Positions 1-8,995 of a stretch of DNA of 64,000 nt are shown piece by piece. Source of the DNA: Palsa-883 sp963847615 (GTDB lineage Bacteria > Pseudomonadota > Alphaproteobacteria > Acetobacterales > Acetobacteraceae); the NCBI GenBank assembly GCA_963847615.1, contig CAWKAN010000025.1:186001-250000 (forward strand). The letters are read 5' to 3'. Numbering within the stretch: the stretch's first letter is position 1; every line of letters starts with the position of its first letter. The position numbers and the translations under genes are program-made. Under the pieces are notes generated by a model. It saw only the letters and a program-made list of their open reading frames with translations. It was not told the origin of the DNA and searched no databases.

Positions 1-211
1 CGCGTCGGACGGCCTCCTCTCCGAACTTCGTCAGCCGGATCTGGCGTGCGCCTCTTTCGATCAGCGCGGCGCCCAGAGCGTCCTCGAGTTCCTTGATCTG
101 CATCGACAAAGCCGGCTGCGAGATCGCACAGGCATCCGCCGCGCGCCCGAAGTGGCCATGCCGTCCCAGCGCATCGAAATAGCCAAGCTGCCTGAGCGTT
201 ATCTGCTTCAT
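1..211 (-). CDS. oxyR: OxyR-type LysR-family regulator, N-terminal part (cut by window edge)
   Basis: Reading down from the ATG at 211 gives MKQITLRQLGYFDALGRHGH followed by a LysR helix-turn-helix (AADACAISQPALSMQIKELE). About 70 residues are present before the window edge. OxyR is the peroxide-sensing transcription factor of the LysR family. The N-terminus and the divergent katG next door both fit OxyR, which typically controls catalase genes. The redox cysteines lie in the missing C-terminal part, so the assignment rests on the DNA-binding domain and on context. The partner katG is broken, so the regulator may have lost its main local target. Confidence 0.8.
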   Translation of the reverse strand, partial: MKQITLRQLGYFDALGRHGHFGRAADACAISQPALSMQIKELEDALGAALIERGARQIRLTKFGEEAVRR

Positions 212-308
212 CAGTATATCTTATCACCACGATCAGAATAATGTGACTTTACCTGATAACGTCCCCGGCGTAAAGCACCCATCCGTCGAACACGGTGGAG
301 GAAATATC
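212..308. promoter_or_regulatory. oxyR/katG divergent intergenic region
   Basis: This 97-bp, comparatively AT-rich spacer separates the divergent starts of oxyR and katG. It is the expected location of the OxyR operator and both promoters. A GGAGGAAATATC stretch just before the katG ATG is a good ribosome binding site. No canonical OxyR consensus could be assigned by eye. Confidence 0.4.
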
Positions 309-2502
309 ATGGCTGACACGAGCAAGTGCCCGGTGATGCACGGGGTTCCATCGAACGCCACCTTTGCCGGCAGGTCGAACCGCGATTGGTGGCCGAACCA
401 GCTGAACCTCAATATCCTCCACCAGCACTCGGCCCTGTCCAATCCCATGGGCCAGGCGTTCAACTACGCCGAGGCGTTCAAGACGCTCGATCTCAAGGCC
501 CTGAAGCGCGACCTCTATGCGCTGATGACGGACTTCGCAGGCCTGGTGGCCGGCCGACTGGGGCCATTACGGGCCGCTGTTCATCCGGATGGCCTGGCAT
601 AGCGCCGGCACCTACCGCATCGGCGACGGCCGCGGCGGCGCCGCCACGGGCACGCAGCGCTTCGCACCGCTCAACAGCTGGCCGGACAACGTCAATCTCG
701 ACAAGGCGCGCCGGTTGCTGTGGCCGGTCAAGCGGAAGTACGGCAACAGGATTTCCTGGGCCGACCTCATGATCCTGGCCGGCAACTGCGCGCTGGAATT
801 GATGGGCCGCAAAACCTTCGGTTTCGGCGGCGGGCGCGAGGATGTCTGGGAGCCGGAGGAAGACATCTACTGGGGCAGCGAGGACACCTGGCTCGGCGAC
901 AAGCGCTACGCCGGCGACCGGGCGCTGGAGAATCCGCTGGCCGCCGTGCAGATGGGTCTGATCTACGTGAACCCCGAAGGTCCGAACGGCAATCCCGATC
1001 CGGTCGCCTCGGGCCGCGACGTCCGCGAGACCTTCGCGCGCATGGCGATGAACGACGAGGAAACCGTGGCCCTGGTCGCCGGCGGCCACACCTTCGGCAA
1101 ATGTCACGGCGCGGGCGATGTGGCGCATGTCGGGCCGGTGCCGGAAGCCGCGCCGCTCGAGGCGATGGGCCTCGGCTGGATCAGCCTCTATGGCAGCGGC
1201 AAGGCCGGCGACACGATCTCCAGCGGGATCGAAGGCGCCTGGAAGCCGAACCCGACCAAGTGGGACATGGGCTATCTCGACATGCTGTTCCGCTACGAGT
1301 GGGAGCTGGTGAAAAGCCCCGCCGGCGCGCATCAGTGGATGGCGAAGGACGTGGCCGCGGCGGACATGATCCCCGACGCGCACGACCCGGCGAAGCAGCA
1401 CCGGCCGATGATGACGACGGCGGATCTGTCGCTGCGCTTCGACCCGATCTACGCGCCGATCGCGCGGCGCTTCCACAACAACCCGGAGCAGTTCGCGGAT
1501 GCCTTCGCGCGCGCATGGTTCAAGCTGACCCACCGCGACATGGGTCCGCGCGCGCGCTACCTCGGCCCGGAGGTCCCGGCGGAGGAGCTGATCTGGCAGG
1601 ATCCGGTCCCCGCCATCGACCATGAGCTGATCGACGCGAACGAGATTGTGCAGCTCAAGGCGAAGATTCTTGCCGCGGGCCTGTCGGTCGGCGAACTCGT
1701 CTCCACCGCCTGGGCCTCGGCCGCGACGTTCCGCGGTTCCGACAAGCGCGGCGGCGCGAACGGGGCGCGCCTCCGCCTCGCCCCGCAGAAGGATTGGGAG
1801 GTCAACCAGCCGGCCCAACTGGCGAAGGTGCTCGCGTCCCTGAAGGGGATTTAGGCGGCGTTCAACGCTGCGTCTGGCAAGAAGAAGGTGTCGCTCGCCG
1901 ATCTGATCGTGCTCGGTGGGTGCGCAGCCGTCGAGGCAGCCGCCAAGCAGGCCGGGCACGAGATGGCGGTGCCGTTCTCGCCGGGCCGCACGGACGCATC
2001 GCAACAGCAGACCGATGTCGATTTATTCGCCGTGCTCGAACCGCTGTGCGACGGGTTCCGCAACTATCAGCAGCAGGCCTTCGCCGTGTCGGCGGAGGAG
2101 ATGCTGGTTGACAAGGCGCAGTTGCTGACGCTGACCGCGCCGGAAATGACGGTCCTGCTCGGCGGCATGCGCGTGTTGGGTGCGAACCACGGCCAATCGC
2201 CGCATGGCGTCTTTACCGATCGCCCCGGGACGCTCAGCAACGACTTTTTTGCCAACCTGGTTGACATGGGCACGGCGTGGCAGCCGGTCGCGGACGCCAA
2301 GGACGTGTTCGAAGGTCGCGACCGCGCCAGCGGCAAGCGGAAGTGGACCGCCACCCGCGTGGACCTCGTCTTCGGCTCGAACTCGCGGCTCCGCGCCCTT
2401 GCCGAAGTCTATGCCCAGGACGACGCGCGGCAGAAGTTCGTGCAGGATTTCGTGGCGGCCTGGAACAAGGTGATGAACGCGGACCGCTTCGACCTGGCCT
2501 GA
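309..2502 (+). pseudogene. katG: Catalase-peroxidase KatG, broken by one frameshift and one amber codon
   Basis: Three pieces join into a normal-length KatG of about 730 residues. From the ATG at 309 the frame reads to about 533. An extra T at 534/535 then shifts the frame, and the conserved SQAWWPADWGHYGPLFIRMA resumes in the next frame. That frame holds the distal-haem Arg-Trp-His (RMAWHS), the Tyr of the Trp-Tyr-Met adduct (LIYVNPEG), the Met (EAMGLGW) and the proximal His (GGHTFGK). It stops at a TAG at 1852-1854, where homologues have Gln (CAG). After the TAG the same frame runs on as AAFNAASGKKKVSLADL to 2502. KatG removes H2O2 and is normally a haem enzyme of two related domains. As written, only truncated products are possible. 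Either the gene is dead or two base calls are wrong. Confidence 0.92.
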
Positions 2503-2589
2503 TCACGACGAAAAGAGGTCGGGCGCGGCTGAACATCAGCCGCGCCCGAGCGGCGCTTCGGGTCGCGATCCGCTCGATCTCGTCGAGCG

Positions 2590-2890
2590 TGATCGCATGA
2601 GCCTTCAGACCGCACTGGGCCAGCTCCGAAACCAGCCCCCGCAGCGTGAAGTCGCGTGCCCGACATTGTTGGACGAGCCAGTTATGATGCTCGCCCTCAA
2701 TAGCCCGCGGCTTGTGTCCGCCGATCTGCCCAGACGCCGCATTTCCAGTTCGCCGAGAACGTTGCAACCTTTCCGTCACCATACTGAGTGCTACACCAAA
2801 TTGCGCCGCCGCCTGGTGGCACGACATCCCGCCGCGATCAACCGCCGCAACCACACCTTCCCGAAGCTCCATTGAATAAGCGCGCGCCAT
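2590..2890 (-). pseudogene. IS630-type transposase, N-terminal remnant
   Basis: From the ATG at 2890 the protein reads MARAYSMELREGVVAAVDRG, then a helix-turn-helix (CHQAAAQFGVALSMVTERLQ), a GGHKPR motif and a second HTH-like block (FTLRGLVSELAQCGLK). This is the paired-HTH N-terminus typical of IS630/Tc1-type transposases. Homology stops at about residue 100, and the DDE catalytic domain is absent. The open frame runs on antisense into the 3' end of katG, so its downstream part is meaningless. This is an inactive IS remnant immediately behind katG. An insertion or deletion here may have accompanied the decay of katG. Confidence 0.75.
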
Positions 2891-3369
2891 CAATGCTCGC
2901 CTCTGCCCCCGCATCTTGAACCACAGTGCGCACGTCAGAGGCTGATCCGGAATGATATCAGGACGATCTTCTGAGTCTTTTCAATCTCTTGCCGCTATTC
3001 CTCGGTGGGGTCCTGTGAAGCGAGAGGTTGTCGAGCGACCACCCAAAGCTCCGTGACTTGGCTCCATATCGCCCGCGGCAAGTAGATGTAGTGGTTTCTT
3101 GCAAAGGCGTGAGCTCCCTACCGACAGATTTTTCAATCATTGCAGTGCCCTGGCGTGTCGGAGTCGATTCGAGTCAGACTTTCAGAGAATCCCCCTCCGA
3201 TTCAGACCAAGGTCATCCCGCTCTAGAGTCTGACTTGAATCGGCCTCAAGACGACTCTAGGTGTTAGAAGTTGCAAATCTGTCGCCACGCTCAGTGTCCG
3301 TCGCGGCTTGGTCAACCGGATGATAAGAATCAGCGGCCTCTCGCCCCGAAAGATTCTCGGGCCAGTCGA
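2891..3369. other. Gene-free stretch behind the IS remnant
   Basis: The only open frames are about 60-80 codons long, have no recognisable product and lack a clear ribosome binding site. Base composition falls toward the right, leading into the AT-rich gene that follows. It is probably the outer end of the IS remnant plus spacer DNA. Confidence 0.5.
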
Positions 3370-3738
3370 TTACAGGTGGGTAGAATTCATTATTTCCATT
3401 ATTGCTATTCCAACCACATATATTGCAAGGACGCTAAGGGTCATACTTATCACAGCCCCTACAAGGCCAGCAATGATCTTACCCCAAATCGGACTGGCGT
3501 CTTCAATCTCAATGTAAAAGAACGAACAGAGCCCCCTAAACACTACAAAAAATAAGGATAGAGATAAGATTATACATATTGCGCCAAGAACGCGGCTATG
3601 TGAGCGCGCGGCAGCGTACCAGAGAACAGCCAGGAAGAACAGCCATTGCGCGAATTTGAATAGGTACTCTGTTAGCTTCCAAGAAATCGGAAGCTTCCAG
3701 TCATCCTTCGGAGACATGAATCTGACACGGAACCACAT
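3370..3738 (-). CDS. Small hypothetical membrane protein in AT-rich DNA
   Basis: The product is 122 residues with about three hydrophobic segments: FAQWLFFLAVLWYAAARS, VLGAICIILSLSLFFVVFRG and a C-terminal block around IIAGLVGAVISMTLSVLAIY. The N-terminus is short and basic. A GGAGAGG box lies about 11 bases before the ATG at 3738. The gene is clearly richer in A/T, with Ile/Phe/Leu codons, than anything around it, which suggests horizontal transfer. It was not matched to a family. The membrane topology and the ribosome binding site are the reasons to call it real. It lies alone between an IS remnant and the catabolic block. Confidence 0.55.
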   Translation of the reverse strand: MWFRVRFMSPKDDWKLPISWKLTEYLFKFAQWLFFLAVLWYAAARSHSRVLGAICIILSLSLFFVVFRGLCSFFYIEIEDASPIWGKIIAGLVGAVISMTLSVLAIYVVGIAIMEIMNSTHL

Positions 3739-3917
3739 ATGCGTACAATCCTCTCCTCATGCAGGATGTAGGCATCCAAACATCCCCAGAAAAGTGCGGC
3801 AAGCCCTGCATCTTCTCAAAGCGCACTACGGGCTTGGGTCCTATCTCTTCCTCGTGGCACCCCGACGTAATGAGCGTGGCGCCGTGCATTGCAGAGGCGA
3901 CCATGCTCCCTCCCCCT

Positions 3918-4706
3918 TCACCCCGGCAGAATCGCCACCGCCCGCGTCCACCCAGCCGACGCCCGATGCACCTTCACCGGGAAACACACCACCTCGAACC
4001 CATCCGCCGGCAGCTGCTCCAGATTGTGCAGCTTCTCCAGATGCGAATAGCCGATCTCGCGCCCCGCCCGGTGCCCCTCCCAGATCAACCCGGCATCCCC
4101 CGTCGCCGCCACCTTCTGCCGCGTCAACGAGAACGGCGCATCCCAGCTCCAGCCATCGATGCCGACCAGCCGCACCCCCCGCTCCAGCAGCCACAGCGTC
4201 GCCGCCTTGCCCATCCCGCAGCCGGAATCGACATAATCGTCCTGCCCGTACTTCACCCCCGCGCTGGTGTTCACCACCACGATCTCCAGCGGCCGCAGCG
4301 TATGTCCGATCCGCCGCAGCTCCGCCTCCACGTCGCCCGGCGTCGCCACATACCCATCCGGCAGATGCCGGAAATCCAGTTTTACGCCCGGCTGGAAGCA
4401 CCACTCCAGCGGCACCTCGTCGATCCGCCACGACGGCTCGCCGCCCGGCTTCAGCGCGTGGTTCATGGTGGAGAAGTAATGATACGGCGCGTCCAGATGC
4501 GTGCCGTTGTGCGTGCTGATCGCCACCCGCTCCACCGCCGCGTACTCGCCGTCCGGCAACTGGTCCACGCCCACGCCCATATACGCGGCCATCGCCGGCG
4601 CGGTCATGTGATGATCCAGGTACTCGATCTTCGGCAACGAATGCGGCGGGTCGCTCTTGATGCCGGCCTTGAGCGGGACGGAAATGTCGATCAGACGGCG
4701 GGGCAT
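3918..4706 (-). CDS. Cyclase-family (kynurenine formamidase-like) metal-dependent hydrolase
   Basis: The product is 262 residues and starts MPRRLIDISVPLKAGIKSDP, as cyclase-family proteins do. It carries the family's metal-binding signature HxGTHxDxPxH as STHNGTHLDAPYHY. The ATG at 4706 follows a GGGAGA box by about ten bases. An upstream in-frame TTG at 4733 is less likely. Members hydrolyse formylkynurenine or other amides, lactones or ring compounds in the cytoplasm. The exact substrate cannot be read from the sequence. An intradiol dioxygenase upstream on the same strand suggests a role in aromatic-compound catabolism. Confidence 0.8.
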   Translation of the reverse strand: MPRRLIDISVPLKAGIKSDPPHSLPKIEYLDHHMTAPAMAAYMGVGVDQLPDGEYAAVERVAISTHNGTHLDAPYHYFSTMNHALKPGGEPSWRIDEVPLEWCFQPGVKLDFRHLPDGYVATPGDVEAELRRIGHTLRPLEIVVVNTSAGVKYGQDDYVDSGCGMGKAATLWLLERGVRLVGIDGWSWDAPFSLTRQKVAATGDAGLIWEGHRAGREIGYSHLEKLHNLEQLPADGFEVVCFPVKVHRASAGWTRAVAILPG

Positions 4707-5022
4707 TGGTCCGGGTTCTCCCTGTGGAGGCAATGTGGACCGCGGGCGCGAAGCGCCATCAGTGCATCGTCGCGCGGCATGCGCGAGCGCCCTGCGTCAT
4801 GGCAGCGCCTGCCGGTCGCGGCGATGTCGCGCGTTGCCCGCAGCCAGGTCGCGGACGCCCGCCTTCGCCGCCACCACGTCGTGGCGCGGATGGCGGCAGC
4901 GGCGCCATTCGGTCAGGGGCAACAAGACGGCGGCCCGGGCGCTCCATCGGCGTTCATCGGCGTTCATCCGCGGCTCCATTTGCTTGCTTTGCCCGGCCCG
5001 CCGGCGCCTCCAACCGGGCCCC
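4707..5022. other. Spacer between cyclase and dioxygenase genes
   Basis: This is 316 bases of GC-rich DNA without a convincing gene, repeat or hairpin. The overlapping open frames in it are shadows. Confidence 0.5.
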
Positions 5023-5919
5023 CTACTCGGCCGCCACCCGCGCCGGATCGGCCCCGACCCGCCCCGCCTCGCCGTCCCCCGCGCGCGCCAGCCGGAAATC
5101 GAACTGCACCGCGCGCCGCCCCGGCACCGGGCAGTCGGGATCATCGACCGCGTTCACCACCAGCGAGCGCGACACGCCGAACACCGTATCGGAATCGATA
5201 TGCGCGTCGTCGGCGAAATACAGCGCGGTGACCAGCTCGCGATACCCCTCGGCGCCGATCAGGAAGTGGATGTGCGAGGGCCGGAACCCGTGCCGGTTCT
5301 GCAACTTCACCATCTGCCCGACCGGCCCGTCCATCGGGATCGAGTAGCCCAGCGGCCGCACCGTCCGGAAATAGTACCGCCCCGCTGCGTCGCAGCGGAA
5401 ATTGGCGCGCATGTCCATGCTGTCGGGATTGCCCGCCTGCAGGTCGTACAGCCCGTGCTCGCTGGTCTGCCACACCTGCACCAGCGCGTGCGGGATCGGC
5501 GTGCCGGCATTGTCGGTCACCCTGCCGTACAGCACGATCTCCGGCACCGAGGGGTTTTGCACGATGCACGCCCCCAGCTCCAGCTCCGGCGCGCCCTCGC
5601 GATAGAACGGCCCCAGCAGGCTGCTCTGCGTCCCCAGCTCGCGCGCCTTCCTGTCGTGCAGCGCGTTGACCACGGCGCTGACGCCCAGCACGTCCGACAG
5701 CAGAATGAACTCCTGGCGGATCGGCGTGCAGGCCTGGCCGACCTGGGTCAGGAAGCCGATCCCGCTCAGCCATTCCGCCGGCGTCAGGTTCACCTCGCGC
5801 ACGAAGGCGTGCAGGTGGCGCACCGCGGCATCGGCGATCTGCTTCAGCCGCGGATCGGCCGTCCCCGCCATCTGCGCCAAGGCGGCGTCGGTCACCGTGT
5901 TCTCGTCGAGGTCCGCCAT
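5023..5919 (-). CDS. Intradiol ring-cleavage dioxygenase (catechol or hydroxyquinol 1,2-dioxygenase type)
   Basis: The 298-residue product has the N-terminal helical domain of catechol 1,2-dioxygenases (about residues 15-95), including the TQVGQACTPIRQEFILLSDV block. A beta-sandwich catalytic domain follows. The non-haem Fe(III) ligands appear as Tyr158 (HGLYDLQ), Tyr182 (GRYYFRT), and His216 and His218 (RPSHIHF). The enzyme inserts O2 between two vicinal hydroxyls of an aromatic ring to give a muconate-type acid. The N-terminal domain excludes the protocatechuate 3,4-dioxygenase subunits. Catechol and hydroxyquinol specificity cannot be separated by eye. A GGGAGGGTGGGAG stretch abuts the ATG at 5919. 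It probably works with the neighbouring cyclase-family hydrolase. Confidence 0.88.
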   Translation of the reverse strand: MADLDENTVTDAALAQMAGTADPRLKQIADAAVRHLHAFVREVNLTPAEWLSGIGFLTQVGQACTPIRQEFILLSDVLGVSAVVNALHDRKARELGTQSSLLGPFYREGAPELELGACIVQNPSVPEIVLYGRVTDNAGTPIPHALVQVWQTSEHGLYDLQAGNPDSMDMRANFRCDAAGRYYFRTVRPLGYSIPMDGPVGQMVKLQNRHGFRPSHIHFLIGAEGYRELVTALYFADDAHIDSDTVFGVSRSLVVNAVDDPDCPVPGRRAVQFDFRLARAGDGEAGRVGADPARVAAE

Positions 5920-5948
5920 CTCCCACCCTCCCCGGATTTGCCGCCAGC

Positions 5949-6653
5949 CTACACCGCGGCGGCGGCGGATGCACCAGCAACCAGCCGCTCCAGCCGTTCC
6001 AGCCGGCGATCGGTCCGCCCATGCGCGCGCAGCGCCGCCAGCGTCTGCGCCAGGTACTCGACGCAGCTGCCCAGGCTGCCGGCGGCCACCGCCAGGTGCG
6101 CCGCGATGGTTGCCTCATCCAATCGACCCGCATAGCGCGGGTGCGCCCGGTTGGCGATGAAGCTGGCGGCGCGCACCGGCCCGGCCTCGGTCTCCACCCG
6201 CACCCAGCGCGGCAGATAGGCGCCGGTGAACATCTCGCGCCGCCACGGCAGCAGCAGTTCGGTGCGTGCCGTCGCGGCGGGAAACCGGAACAGCATGCCG
6301 ACCGCGCTGCCACCGCGATCCAGCGCCAGCATCAGCCCCGGCATCTCCGGCGTGCCGCGCCCCATATGCGCCCACAGGCAATAGCTGCGGTGCCAGCCCA
6401 GCACCGCGCCGGGCCGGCTTTCGCCATAGTGCATCGCCGGGTTCCACATCAGGCTGCCATAGCCGAACAGCCAGACGTCCTGGCCGGCCGGATGCGCGGC
6501 CAGCGCGGCCGCCAGGCTGGCCTCGATCTCCGCGTCCGAGCGCAGCAGGCCGCTATCCGGCGCCTCGCGCCGCGCCGCCTCGATCAACGAGCCGTCGCGC
6601 AGCGCCGCCGCGGTGATGCGGACCGTCGGGTCGCCGCCCTCCCCGCGCGGCAT
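5949..6653 (-). CDS. ChaC-like gamma-glutamylcyclotransferase
   Basis: The 234-residue product contains the glutamylcyclotransferase signature VWLFGYGSLMWNP at about residues 59-71. A second block, PGAVLGWHRSYCLWAHMGRG, is typical of ChaC proteins. The family cleaves glutathione or gamma-glutamyl peptides to 5-oxoproline in the cytosol. A catalytic Glu is expected mid-protein and was not fixed by eye. The ATG shares one base with the TGA of the upstream MaoC-like gene (TGATG at 6655-6651), so the two are translationally coupled. Confidence 0.85.
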   Translation of the reverse strand: MPRGEGGDPTVRITAAALRDGSLIEAARREAPDSGLLRSDAEIEASLAAALAAHPAGQDVWLFGYGSLMWNPAMHYGESRPGAVLGWHRSYCLWAHMGRGTPEMPGLMLALDRGGSAVGMLFRFPAATARTELLLPWRREMFTGAYLPRWVRVETEAGPVRAASFIANRAHPRYAGRLDEATIAAHLAVAAGSLGSCVEYLAQTLAALRAHGRTDRRLERLERLVAGASAAAAV

Positions 6654-7246
6654 CAGCCCGCTCCTCCTCGCCGCGTGCGAGGCTTCGCCAGCCCCGTCGC
6701 GCCAGCCTGCGCCGCCCGCGGCACGGCAGACTTCGGCGTGCGCCGCACGACAGACTTCGGCGTGCGCCGCACGACAGACTTCGGCGTGCGCCGCACGACA
6801 GACTTCGGCGTGCGCCGCACGACAAGCTTCGGCGTGAAGGTCTGCATCGTCTCGCCGTGCTGGTTCAGCGTGGTGCAGCGCACCACCACCATCCCCCGCT
6901 CCGGCCGCGAGCGCGACGGCGTGATCGCCAGCACCTCGGTCTCGACATGCAGCAAATCCCCCGGCCGGGTCGGCCGCGGCCAGGTCAGCTCGCCCCCGCT
7001 GCCGATGATGCCGCCTTCCATCGGCACGCTCTCGATCACCATCCGCATGGTCATCGCCGCGGTATGCCAGCCGCTGGCGGCCAGACCGGCGAACAGCGTA
7101 CCCGCCGCCGCCGCGTCGTCCAGATGGAACGGCTGCGGGTCATAGCGCACCGCGAACGCCCGGATCGCCGCGGCCGAGACGCGATGCGGCGCGCTGACGA
7201 ACCGCTGTCCCACCACCAGGTCCTCCAGATACAGGCGGCCACCCAT
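6653..7246 (-). CDS. MaoC-like hot-dog dehydratase with an expanded repeat tail
   Basis: The product starts MGGRLYLEDLVVGQRFVSAP and contains the MaoC-type hydratase core (YDPQPFHLDDAAA, then LFAGLAASGWHTAAMTMRM). Members hydrate enoyl-CoA thioesters, with an Asp and a His in the hydratase motif. The ATG at 7246 is preceded by GGGGGA. Longer upstream reading is open but low-complexity. Family members normally end close to the FTPKLVVRR segment. Here the tail continues with five near-identical VVRRTPKS units encoded by a 24-bp tandem repeat, then an Ala/Arg-rich end. It overlaps chaC by one base. The repeat tail looks like an in-frame expansion that leaves the fold intact. Confidence 0.82.
   Translation of the reverse strand: MGGRLYLEDLVVGQRFVSAPHRVSAAAIRAFAVRYDPQPFHLDDAAAAGTLFAGLAASGWHTAAMTMRMVIESVPMEGGIIGSGGELTWPRPTRPGDLLHVETEVLAITPSRSRPERGMVVVRCTTLNQHGETMQTFTPKLVVRRTPKSVVRRTPKSVVRRTPKSVVRRTPKSAVPRAAQAGATGLAKPRTRRGGAG
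6720..6835. repeat. 24-bp in-frame tandem repeat in the MaoC-like gene
   Basis: About five copies of a 24-bp unit (starting GACTTCGGCGTGCGCCGCAC) lie head to tail. They encode VVRRTPKS repeatedly at the protein's C-terminus. The unit length is a multiple of three, so copy-number changes keep the frame. Confidence 0.9.
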
Positions 7247-7521
7247 GCACCGATCCCCCATGCCCGCGCGCATCATGGCAGCACCAATTCCATCGTGCGA
7301 CGCCGATGCGTCATGGCAGCCCGTCTGCCATGCCATGCCCGATCGCCCGCCGCCACGCGGACGCGCGGCAGCGCATCCCGATCGCAACCGCCGACGCAAG
7401 CCCGGCGCGAGCCCCGCGCCGACGCCCCGCCCCCCAACCAAGCCCCCAACCATCCCCCCTGGCGCCGCCGCGCGCCGCCGCATAGGATCGACCGCAACAA
7501 ACGAGTGGGGAGGACGTTACG

Positions 7522-8763
7522 ATGCGAGTCGTGCTGATTCTGGCATGCGCGCTGATCGGGTTGCTGGGCGGTCCGGCGCGGGCGCAGGCCCCGATCACCA
7601 TCGGCTTCGGCATGGCGCTCACCGGCGGCCTGGCGCCGAACGGCAAGGCGGCGCTGCTGGCCATGCAGATCTGGGCCGAGGAGATCAACGCCAAGGGCGG
7701 CCTGCTCGGCCGGCCGGTCAAGCTGATCTATTACGATGACCAATCGAACCCGGCGACCATCCCGGGCATCTACACCAAGCTGCTCGACGTGGACAAGGTC
7801 GACCTGGTCGTCAGCGGCTACGCAACGAACATGATCGCCCCCGCCATGCCGGTGATCATGCAGCACAACCGCATGTTCCTCAGCCTGTTCGGCCTGGCGG
7901 TGAACACCGAGTTCAACTACCCGAACTATTTCTCCTTCACCCCGACCGGCGGGCCGCAGCCGAAGCAGAGCTTCTCGAAGGGCTTCTTCGAGGTGGCGAT
8001 GCAGCAGACCCCGAAGCCCAAAACCCTCGCCCTGGTCGGCGCCGACGCCGAGTTCCCGCACAACGCGCTGGACGGCGCGCGCGCGCTGGCCAAGGCAGCC
8101 GGCCTGAAGATCGTCTATGACAAAAGCTACCCGCCGAGCACCACCGACTACACGCCGATCATCCGCGCGATCCAGGCGACCGAGCCCGACCTGGTGTTCG
8201 TCGCCTCCTACCCGCCCGACAGCGTCGGCATGCTGCGCGCGGCGCACGAGGTCGGCCTGAAGACGAAACTGTTCGGCGGCGGCATGGTCGGGCTGCAAAG
8301 CACCGCGATCAAGGTCCAGCTCGGCCCGCTGCTGAACGGCATCGTCAACTACGATTTCTGGCTGCCCTGGGCCAGCTTCGCCTCGCCCGAGGCCAAGGCG
8401 TTCCTCAAGGTCTACCAGTCGCGTGCCGCAGCCGCCGGCGTCGATACCCTGGGCTACTACCTGCCGCCCTTCGCCTATGGCTACATGCAGGTGCTGCAGC
8501 AGGCGGTGGAGGGCACCAAGAGCCTCGACCAGGACAAGCTCGCTGACTACATGCGCACGCACACCTTCAAGACCACCGCTGGCGACATCAAGTTCGCCCC
8601 CGGCGGCGAATGGGCCGAGGCGCAGGTCATGGAGGTGCAGTTCCGCGGCCTGAAGAACAACGACGTCGCCCAGTTCGCCGACCCGGGCACCGAGGTGATC
8701 CTCTGGCCGCCGAAGGACAAGAGCGGCACCGCCATCTACCCCTACACCGACGCCCAGCACTGA
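7522..8763 (+). CDS. ABC transporter substrate-binding protein, branched-chain amino acid (Peripla_BP_6) type
   Basis: The 413-residue product starts with a signal peptide (MRVVLILACALIGLLGGPARA, cleavage probably after ARA). It continues with the type I periplasmic-binding fold: ITIGFGMALTGGLAPNGKAA, then EEINAKGGLLGRPVKLIYYD. This family delivers branched-chain amino acids, amides or aromatic acids to Liv-type permeases. No permease or ATPase genes of the Liv type lie beside it, so it is an orphan binding protein, as is common in Acetobacteraceae and Burkholderiales. A GGGGAGG box precedes the ATG. It diverges from the MaoC-chaC genes. A 12-bp-stem hairpin follows directly. Confidence 0.88.
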   Translation: MRVVLILACALIGLLGGPARAQAPITIGFGMALTGGLAPNGKAALLAMQIWAEEINAKGGLLGRPVKLIYYDDQSNPATIPGIYTKLLDVDKVDLVVSGYATNMIAPAMPVIMQHNRMFLSLFGLAVNTEFNYPNYFSFTPTGGPQPKQSFSKGFFEVAMQQTPKPKTLALVGADAEFPHNALDGARALAKAAGLKIVYDKSYPPSTTDYTPIIRAIQATEPDLVFVASYPPDSVGMLRAAHEVGLKTKLFGGGMVGLQSTAIKVQLGPLLNGIVNYDFWLPWASFASPEAKAFLKVYQSRAAAAGVDTLGYYLPPFAYGYMQVLQQAVEGTKSLDQDKLADYMRTHTFKTTAGDIKFAPGGEWAEAQVMEVQFRGLKNNDVAQFADPGTEVILWPPKDKSGTAIYPYTDAQH

Positions 8764-8774
8764 TCCGCGTCACG

Positions 8775-8801
8775 CCGCGATCGGCCACCGGCCGATCGCG
8801 G
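8775..8801 (+). terminator. Strong hairpin after the substrate-binding protein gene
   Basis: A perfect 12-bp stem (CCGCGATCGGCC / GGCCGATCGCGG) with a three-base loop starts 12 bases after the stop codon. There is no U-tract, so it may be a rho-dependent stop or an mRNA-stabilising hairpin. Confidence 0.5.
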
Positions 8802-8995
8802 CCCGCGCGCCATCAAGCACGCATCGAGCCGCCGCCGCCTCGCCAGCGCGCATCAAGCCGCCAGGCTCGTTGCCGCTGCATATCGAGCGGCAACGCCGTC
8901 TCCGCTGCGTAACGACCGGCAAGACGGCGCGTCGATGCGATCGCGCAAGAGCCAACCGCCCGCGCGCATCGCCGCCCGGCGCGCGACTGGCCGAT

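Noticed and set aside
493..2004. 503-codon minus-strand open frame opposite katG
   Set aside because: It mirrors the KatG coding frame, has Arg/His-rich shadow composition and no family motif.
3028..3267. 79-codon open frame as a gene
   Set aside because: No ribosome binding site, no family and no conserved pattern seen.
3701..3904. 67-codon minus-strand open frame
   Set aside because: It overlaps the upstream region of the membrane protein and has no recognisable product.
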